Assembly: GCA_903871805.1 (NCBI GenBank)
Contig: CAIQIE010000093.1
Location: 1 to 41,471, forward strand
Direction of reading: 5' to 3'
Source of the DNA: an uncultured Planctomycetaceae bacterium
GTDB taxonomy: Bacteria > Planctomycetota > Planctomycetia > Planctomycetales > Planctomycetaceae
Length of the DNA stretch: 41,471 bases
This document shows, piece by piece, positions 36,147 through 41,471 of this stretch (position 1 is its first letter; each line of letters starts with the position of its first letter). Position numbers and translations under genes: made by a program. The notes under the pieces were generated by a model. The model was not told the origin of the DNA. It did not search any database and saw only the letters and a program-made list of their open reading frames with translations.

Positions 36147-37679
36147 ATGAAGAAGACGGACGTGGTGGTGACCGGGAGCGGTCTTGGTGGTCTTGCAACG
36201 GCTTGCACTCTGGCCGCGCGAGGCTATTCCGTGACCGTGGTCGAAAAGAATGAATGGCTGGGCGGGAAAGCGGCCCAGCTGGAGGACCGAGGATATCGAT
36301 TTGATATGGGGCCGACGATCCTGACGTTGCCATCAGTGCTGCATCGTATTTTTCACGAGTCCGGACGTCGGCTGTCGGACTTTGTGAAGATGGTACGACT
36401 GGATCCTCAGTGGCGTTGCTTCTTTGAAGGTGGCTCGCAGTTTGATCTGGTGGAATCACTGCCGGAAATGAAGAACCGTCTGCGTGAATTTACCGGCTCG
36501 GACCGGACCGGTCACGGTTATGAGCGGTTTATGGAGGTCTCGAAACAGCTGGACGACGTATCGAACCGATTCTTCTTCTGGAAGAGCGTTGGTGGCATCG
36601 CGGATACGATGAACTTTCGGCAGTCGATGAGTCTGGATGTGCTGAAGGACGTCCTGAGTCTGCGTTTTGGCAGGACAGTGGCGGGATTGGTGCGATCGCA
36701 CATTCCGGATGCGAGAATTGCGCAGATGATTGATCACTTTACTCAGTACGTTGGGTCCTCGCCGGAAGCGTCACCGGCAGTGTTGTGCGGGATTGCGCAC
36801 ATGCAGACGAACGAGGGGATCTGGTATCCGATGGGAGGAACGCGGGCGGTGCCTGAGGCCATGGTGCGGCTGGGTAACGAACTGGGGGTAAAATATCTGA
36901 CCGGGCGGAAGGTAACATCCATCGACAGTGCGAATGGTCGTGTCACGGGCGTCACGCTCCAGGATGGCGAGCGATTGCAGGCGGATGTTGTGGTTTCGAA
37001 TTCGGACTGTGTCAGGACCTGTGAGGAATTGCTTCCGAAGGCTGTGGCCGACCGTTTTCTGGCGAAGCGGAGCTTTGAAGCGGCCTGTTCGGGTGTGGTA
37101 CTGTATCTGGGGCTCCGCAGGAAATATGAGCACCTCCTGCATCACAACTTTGTGTTCAGCCGGGATCCGCATGAGGAGTTTCAGCAGATTTATCAGCAGG
37201 GAGAACCGGCGTCGGACCCCACCTGCTATGTGTGTGCTCCATCATTATCCGGTGATAAAGTCGCCCCAGGGAATGGGGAAGCATTGTACATTCTTGTCCA
37301 TACCCCTTATCTGCGGAAGCATCATAATTGGACGAAGATGCTGCCAGAGTACCGTCGTGTAATCATCGAGAAGTTGAAACGCACAGGCGGGATGGAGGAT
37401 ATTGAAGAGCGGATTGAAGTGGAGCATTCGCTGACGCCGGAGGGAATTCACACGCGGTATCATGTGCTGAACGGAGCCATTTACGGCCTTGCCAGTCATG
37501 GGCGATTTTTGGGCGCCTTCAAACCGGCGAACAGGGTTGCGGAATTGCCTGGACTTTATCTGTCGGGCGGTTCGGTGCATCCGGGCCCGGGGATGCCAAT
37601 GGTCATGATGTCCGGATGGATTGCCGCCGACACAGTGGACCAGGATCTGCGTGGAAAATCGGATCGGACAGCGGCCTGA
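36147..37679 (+). CDS. CrtP/CrtI-type FAD carotenoid oxidase (diapolycopene oxygenase-like)
   Basis: 510 residues. The N terminus 'VVVTGSGLGGLATACTLAAR' binds FAD; 'GYRFDMGPTILTLPSVLHRIF' and the C-terminal 'LYLSGGSVHPGPGMPMVMMSG' are desaturase-superfamily signatures. The ending HPGPGMPMV with the 'YGLASHGRFLGAFKPANR' segment (cut as ASHGRFLGAFKPANR) is closer to CrtP-like oxidases than the first copy. CrtP converts the terminal methyl of diaponeurosporene or diapolycopene to an aldehyde, the substrate of the adjacent aldehyde dehydrogenase. ATG 36147 has AAAGGAG six bases upstream and the downstream N terminus fits; an open frame extending back into the aldehyde dehydrogenase gene is rejected. 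Assignment of desaturase versus oxidase role to the two paralogues is by inference. Confidence 0.83.
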   Translation: MKKTDVVVTGSGLGGLATACTLAARGYSVTVVEKNEWLGGKAAQLEDRGYRFDMGPTILTLPSVLHRIFHESGRRLSDFVKMVRLDPQWRCFFEGGSQFDLVESLPEMKNRLREFTGSDRTGHGYERFMEVSKQLDDVSNRFFFWKSVGGIADTMNFRQSMSLDVLKDVLSLRFGRTVAGLVRSHIPDARIAQMIDHFTQYVGSSPEASPAVLCGIAHMQTNEGIWYPMGGTRAVPEAMVRLGNELGVKYLTGRKVTSIDSANGRVTGVTLQDGERLQADVVVSNSDCVRTCEELLPKAVADRFLAKRSFEAACSGVVLYLGLRRKYEHLLHHNFVFSRDPHEEFQQIYQQGEPASDPTCYVCAPSLSGDKVAPGNGEALYILVHTPYLRKHHNWTKMLPEYRRVIIEKLKRTGGMEDIEERIEVEHSLTPEGIHTRYHVLNGAIYGLASHGRFLGAFKPANRVAELPGLYLSGGSVHPGPGMPMVMMSGWIAADTVDQDLRGKSDRTAA

Positions 37680-37763
37680 TTCTTGTTGGTGCGTCACTGA
37701 GATCGGGCGTTGTGATGGACAGGCCGTTTTTTGCGGCGAGTTGTCAATGGAGCGTGGGCATCC

Positions 37764-38573
37764 ATGCGTGAACGTCAACAGAGCTTTTGGTCCGGAGTGC
37801 TGAATCGTGGGTTTCGACGTTATGTGCGTCGATTTGTGCGAGCGAATTTTAACGCGGTTCGTGTGTCCGGACATGAGTCACTGCGGGGACTTGAGAATAG
37901 GTCTGTTCTGATGTTTGTGAACCATCCGGGGTGGTGGGATCCGATGACGGCCGTGTTGATGACGCAGTTGTTTTTTCCCGGAAAACGGTTTGCGGCTCCG
38001 ATGGACGCAGAGGCATTACGGTCTTATCCGATTCTGGAATCGTTGGGTTTTTTCGGGATCTCGCGAGAGTCGGTCTCGGGAGTCCGGGATTTTCTGCGAA
38101 TTGGTCGGGAGTTAATGCGGGATGGAGATGTAATTCTGTGGATCACCCCAGGCGGGCAGTTTCATGACGTGCGTCGAGAGGTTCCGTTTCTGCCGGGTTT
38201 AAGTCATCTGGCAGACCGGGAGTTTTCCGGAGTGCTGATCCCGATGGCGATGGAGTACACGTTTTGGAATGAGCGACGGCCAGAGTTGTTGGTGAGATTC
38301 GGGCCGCAGGTGGAATGTGGTGCTTTGCCGGAAGATCGGGAAGCCCGCACGCGTGTACTGCAGGGGCTGCTGGGCACGGTTCAGGAACAGTTGGCCGCAG
38401 CGGGAATCGCCCGCTCGGCAGCGGGTTTTGAAACAGTGCTGCAGGGGCGTGGCGGCATCGGTGGGCTTTATGATCTGTGGCGCTGGCTGGTAGCAAAGGT
38501 GCGTGGGAAAGAGTTTCGCAGTCGTCACGAGCGGCCGTCTGAAAACGAGGATTTGGCGGATCAACGCGGCTGA
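37764..38573 (+). CDS. PlsC-like acyltransferase (CrtO-like role likely)
   Basis: 269 residues. The N53-H54-P-G-W-W-D59 segment is the HX4D catalytic motif of glycerolipid-type acyltransferases, and 'VILWITPGGQFHDV' takes the place of the usual PEGTRS block (here changed to TPGGQ). 'LIPMAMEYTFWNERRPELLVRFG' completes the fold. In this position the enzyme should esterify a sugar on the carotenoid with a fatty acid, as CrtO does in staphyloxanthin synthesis, rather than make phospholipid. ATG 37764 has GGAG about 11 bases upstream. It follows the CrtP-like gene by 84 bases and precedes the glycosyltransferase. Acyl donor unknown. Confidence 0.75.
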   Translation: MRERQQSFWSGVLNRGFRRYVRRFVRANFNAVRVSGHESLRGLENRSVLMFVNHPGWWDPMTAVLMTQLFFPGKRFAAPMDAEALRSYPILESLGFFGISRESVSGVRDFLRIGRELMRDGDVILWITPGGQFHDVRREVPFLPGLSHLADREFSGVLIPMAMEYTFWNERRPELLVRFGPQVECGALPEDREARTRVLQGLLGTVQEQLAAAGIARSAAGFETVLQGRGGIGGLYDLWRWLVAKVRGKEFRSRHERPSENEDLADQRG

Positions 38574-38642
38574 ACACCGGGGGCAGGGACACGTTTTCTG
38601 GTGCTGGCGACGTTCATAAGTCGTATTGTGGAGTGGACTGAG

Positions 38643-39821
38643 ATGTCGGACATGATTTGGATGGTGGTTGTCCGAGCGTCGCTGGGAGCTTCGGCATTTG
38701 TCGCGGGCATGTTTCTGTTGAACCTGCCACTGTTCCGACGTGCAGGGAAGTTGGAAAAGCCATTGGAAGCAGGCCATCGCAGCAACGCGGAGGCGACACC
38801 GCGTGTGGACGTGCTGATTCCTGCAAGGAACGAGGCGTTGCGAATACGGGGCGTGCTTGACGCGATCCTCCTGAGCGAGGGAGTGCAGGTTGAGGTTTGC
38901 GTGCTGGACGATGAGAGTCAGGATGGAACGGACAGGATTGTGCAGGAGTATGCCGCGAGGGACACGAGGGTCCGACTTTTGCGGGGGCAGCCGAAGCCGG
39001 CGGGGTGGAGTGGCAAACAATATGCCTGCTGGCAGCTTGGGCAGTCTGCGATCGCCGACGAGTGTGTGTTTCTGGACGCCGATGTCATTTTGGCGCCAGA
39101 CGCATTGGCTCGGTCAGTGGCCCTTCGCAGACGTACCGGAGTGGATTTGCTGAGCGGCTTTCCGCGGCAGCGAGTTGTGACCGTGGGAGAACAGTTGCTG
39201 ATTCCACTGATTCACGTCGTTTTGCTGTGTTTTTTACCATTTGTTCTGATGCGTTGGAGTCGTATGGTGGCGGCTGCGGCCGGCTGCGGTCAGTTTTTTC
39301 TGACGAAACGCTCCGCCTGGCTGCAAAGTGGCGGACACAGCCTGATCCGTCAGTCCCTGCACGACGGCGTCATGTTGCCCCGGGCCTATAGAAAGCTGGG
39401 ATTTCGAACAGATTTGTTTGATGCATCGGATCTGGCGGAATGTCGCATGTATACTGGTTTTGGGGAAACATGGCTGGGGTTGATGAAAAATGCTGTGGAA
39501 GGCTTTGCGAAGATTAGTGTTCTGCCCGTGATCTCGGTGCTGATTGGCCTGTCTTCGATTCTGCCGATGATCCTGACGGTGCTGCTGTTTCTGTCGGTGA
39601 TTCCTCAGCAGCACCGCGTACCGGTAGCGATTGCCGGTGTGTTCAGTTACCTTCCAAGGGTCGTTTGCTGTTTTCGGTACGATCGGGCATGGATCGGTAC
39701 AGTTCTGCATCCGTTTGGGATGATCTTATTTCTGGTGATTCAGTGGGTGGCGCTGATTCGAATGTGGCTGGGAAAAGGTGTGCAGTGGCGTCAGCGAAGT
39801 TATGAAGTTGTCCCATCATGA
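38643..39821 (+). CDS. Membrane GT2 glycosyltransferase (CrtQ-like)
   Basis: 392 residues. A first span (about 5-30) leads to a family 2 glycosyltransferase domain: 'RVDVLIPARNEALRI', the acidic 'VLDDESQDGT' and the metal-binding D145-A-D147 ('FLDADV'), later 'QSLHDGVMLPRAYRKLGFRTDL'. Several spans follow near the C terminus ('VLPVISVLIGLSSILPMILT', 'FGMILFLVIQWVALIRMWL'). CrtQ glucosylates diaponeurosporenoic acid at its carboxyl group using UDP-glucose; the cluster context suggests the same here. ATG 38643 has GGAG upstream; GTG 38601 is an alternative that adds 14 residues. The stop overlaps the ABC ATPase start by four bases (ATGA). Confidence 0.82.
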   Translation: MSDMIWMVVVRASLGASAFVAGMFLLNLPLFRRAGKLEKPLEAGHRSNAEATPRVDVLIPARNEALRIRGVLDAILLSEGVQVEVCVLDDESQDGTDRIVQEYAARDTRVRLLRGQPKPAGWSGKQYACWQLGQSAIADECVFLDADVILAPDALARSVALRRRTGVDLLSGFPRQRVVTVGEQLLIPLIHVVLLCFLPFVLMRWSRMVAAAAGCGQFFLTKRSAWLQSGGHSLIRQSLHDGVMLPRAYRKLGFRTDLFDASDLAECRMYTGFGETWLGLMKNAVEGFAKISVLPVISVLIGLSSILPMILTVLLFLSVIPQQHRVPVAIAGVFSYLPRVVCCFRYDRAWIGTVLHPFGMILFLVIQWVALIRMWLGKGVQWRQRSYEVVPS

Positions 39822-40741
39822 TCGAAACACGCGAACCGGTTCTGACACTGGAATCGATACGAAAAAATTATCGACGTCGAGAAGCGTTGCGGGGAATTTC
39901 CCTGAAACTCTATCCCGGTGAACTTCTTGGTTTCTTCGGGCCGAATGGTGCCGGAAAAACCACAATGATCCGTTGCATCTGCGGGCTGCTCCGGCCGGAC
40001 AGTGGTCGCATTGTCGTGCAGATTCCAACGGAATCCTCCTCCCCCAAAAGTCAGCGTCCCGGACTGGTGCCGCAGAACCTTGCCGTCTACCCCGATCTGA
40101 CGGTGCAGCAGAACCTGGAAGTCTTTGGAAGACTGGAAGGTGTCCCCTGGAAGCAGCTGCGAACACGCATTGACGAGGTGCTTGAATGGGCAGCTCTCCT
40201 GGAACGCCGCAAATCGCTCGCAAAAACGCTCTCCGGTGGAATGCAGCGGCGACTGAACATTGCCTGCAGCGTATTGCAAAAACCTGCCATTCTGCTGCTG
40301 GATGAACCCACCGTTGGCGTGGATCCTCAAAGCCGCGAGCGGATTTATGCGATGATGGAGGAACTGACACAGCAGGGAACTGCGGTGTTACTGACCACTC
40401 ATCAGCTGGAAGAAGTCGAGACGCGTTGTGATCGCATCGTGGTGATGGATCATGGAACAATTGTTGCGGATGGAAGACTGCCGGAACTGGTCGAACAGAG
40501 CATAGGCAAGCCACATCGGGTTGAGCTGTCCTTTGAACGCCCCTGTGCCGGACCCCTGGCGGGCTTCGACCTTGACGAGTCCGGAACCAGAGCCACGTGT
40601 CGCATGGAGTCGATGCAGCAGCTCCCTCAGATCCTCGATGTGCTCAGACACCTGGAACAGGCACCCGAAAGCATTGATGTCCGAAGTTTTGGCCTGCAGG
40701 ATGTCTTTCTGGCACTGACGGGAAGGAGTCTTCGGGAATGA
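39818..40741 (+). CDS. ABC-2 type transporter ATP-binding protein
   Basis: 307 residues. Walker A is GPNGAGKTT (41-49), the Q-loop 'LVPQNLAVYPDLTVQQNLEV', signature LSGGMQRRLNIA, Walker B ILLLDEPTVGVDPQSR and H-loop 'LLTTHQLEEVE'. A C-terminal domain of about 80 residues after 'VVMDHGTIVADGRL' is of the DrrA/CcmA type. Such ATPases drive export of lipids, polysaccharides, drugs or pigments with an ABC-2 permease. The ATG overlaps the stop of the glycosyltransferase gene and its own stop overlaps the permease start (ATGA), so all three are probably made from one message. A role in moving a carotenoid glycoside or lipid is attractive but unproven. Confidence 0.88.
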   Translation: MIETREPVLTLESIRKNYRRREALRGISLKLYPGELLGFFGPNGAGKTTMIRCICGLLRPDSGRIVVQIPTESSSPKSQRPGLVPQNLAVYPDLTVQQNLEVFGRLEGVPWKQLRTRIDEVLEWAALLERRKSLAKTLSGGMQRRLNIACSVLQKPAILLLDEPTVGVDPQSRERIYAMMEELTQQGTAVLLTTHQLEEVETRCDRIVVMDHGTIVADGRLPELVEQSIGKPHRVELSFERPCAGPLAGFDLDESGTRATCRMESMQQLPQILDVLRHLEQAPESIDVRSFGLQDVFLALTGRSLRE

Positions 40742-41471
40742 TCCTGACCATCCTTCGCATCATGTATCTGCGGCTGCGTAACAATCCTCTGGAGCTGCTG
40801 CTGGTCTTTGTCATGCCGGTGCTGTTCTTCAGCATCTTTGCGATGATCTTCAGCCAGGGAATTGCTTCCGGCACAGAGAAACCGGTTCGGCTGGCGCTGA
40901 TCATCCCCGAAGCTACCGCGCTGACGAACGAGCTGCGGGAATCGCTGCAGCGGAATTCCTCACTGGTTTGTTCCCTGCTTCCCGAGCAGGCAGATGCAGA
41001 AACGCCGGATGCCGCCGAGATTGATCAGTGGGTCAGCAACCTGCAGAACTCCGGACGTTGCGACCTGATTCTTCGTCTGCCGCCTGGCTTTACGGATGCT
41101 TCAGGCGACAACTTCAAAGTCCGGCTGATTACCGATGGGCAGAATGCGATGGCGGTGGCCATGGTCACCTCAATTCTGCAGGAGTTTTATGCAAAGAAGT
41201 CCGTGCAGCAGGTTGCGGACCGGCTGGAGAAACTTCGAAAGGCGCAAGGTGGACGATCGGCGAGACCGCCCGGAGCGTTTCCAGCCGTGACGACGCCCAC
41301 CGGTGAAGAGTCGAAACCGGGGGAAGGCGCGGATACAGCGTCGGCTGGGAACATTCCTGCTGAATCGGCAGTGCCGGAAGACCAGCGACTGCTGGTTGAT
41401 GGGGAGACACCCCCCGAAAGAGAGATAGCAGGCGAAAGAGAGATAGCAGGCGAAAGAGAGATAGCAGGCGA
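40738..41471 (+). CDS. ABC-2 type transporter permease, N-terminal part (truncated by window edge)
   Basis: The open frame from ATG 40738 overlaps the ATPase stop and runs uninterrupted to the edge (244 codons), so the gene continues to the right. Residues 17-42 ('PLELLLVFVMPVLFFSIFAM') form the first span of ABC-2/YhgE-like permeases. An extracytoplasmic domain of about 200 residues follows: 'KPVRLALIIPEATALTNELRE', then 'RCDLILRLPPGF' typical of this loop. Between about 155 and 244 it becomes Pro/Gly/Glu-rich and ends in a perfect tandem six-residue repeat (EREIAG). The remaining spans lie outside the window. Partner of the preceding ATPase. Confidence 0.85.
   Translation, partial: MILTILRIMYLRLRNNPLELLLVFVMPVLFFSIFAMIFSQGIASGTEKPVRLALIIPEATALTNELRESLQRNSSLVCSLLPEQADAETPDAAEIDQWVSNLQNSGRCDLILRLPPGFTDASGDNFKVRLITDGQNAMAVAMVTSILQEFYAKKSVQQVADRLEKLRKAQGGRSARPPGAFPAVTTPTGEESKPGEGADTASAGNIPAESAVPEDQRLLVDGETPPEREIAGEREIAGEREIAG
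41416..41471 (+). repeat. In-frame 18-base tandem repeat in the permease gene
   Basis: GAAAGAGAGATAGCAGGC is repeated perfectly at 41416-41433, 41434-41451 and 41452-41469, and the next unit begins at the edge (GA). It encodes EREIAG in each copy. Since 18 is a multiple of three, copy number can change without breaking the gene. Total copies cannot be counted in this window. Confidence 0.92.

Overview
The window looks like chromosomal DNA of a planctomycete (phylum Planctomycetota). The main pointers are a prepilin-like DUF1559 protein with the C-terminal H-X9-DG motif beside a small regulatory-like lipoprotein, an ECF sigma/anti-sigma pair, a TM2-like membrane protein of a type I associate with planctomycetes (DUF6677-like), a probable C30 carotenoid cluster, and REP-like repeats in the spacers. 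Genes lie on both strands in short blocks. I see no rRNA, tRNA, CRISPR array, intact insertion sequence or prophage.

Left part (1-9.5 kb): the 5' end of an Rpn/PD-(D/E)XK nuclease-transposase gene runs off the left edge. It is followed by a GT-C glycosyltransferase and a compact stress-type operon (ECF sigma factor, membrane anti-sigma factor, PDZ protein) that ends in a strong hairpin. Next comes a two-gene block on the minus strand encoding a WXG100-like protein and a helical partner, with no secretion ATPase nearby. Between 6.3 and 8.6 kb is an eroded, repeat-rich zone. It contains a deiodinase-like gene with an EF-hand that has lost its 5' end and its reading frame, and a small repeat array with two 110-base copies that differ at only two positions. 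A small acidic-tailed membrane protein and YacG follow.

Middle (9.5-31.3 kb): an orphan polar-amino-acid-type ABC ATPase; a secreted S10 serine carboxypeptidase, an RND pump and a YjbQ protein in a row; a DUF2339-DUF3999 membrane pair; an FGGY sugar kinase with a malate/L-lactate-type dehydrogenase; the DUF1559/lipoprotein pair with a clear terminator; the DUF6677-like protein and a mini membrane protein; then housekeeping genes (CoaE, Rho, RibH) and a PhnP-like metallo-hydrolase.

Right part (31.8 kb to the edge): eight consecutive plus-strand genes. A squalene/phytoene synthase-family enzyme is followed by two CrtI/CrtN/CrtP-type FAD oxidoreductases, an aldehyde dehydrogenase, an acyltransferase and a GT2 glycosyltransferase. 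This is the set expected for an acylated, glycosylated C30 carotenoic acid of the staphyloxanthin type. An ABC-2 type ATPase and permease are joined to the glycosyltransferase by start/stop overlaps. The permease carries a tandem six-residue repeat and is cut by the right edge. The most rewarding points for follow-up are this carotenoid-exporter linkage, the orphan WXG100 pair, and the repeat zone with its broken gene.
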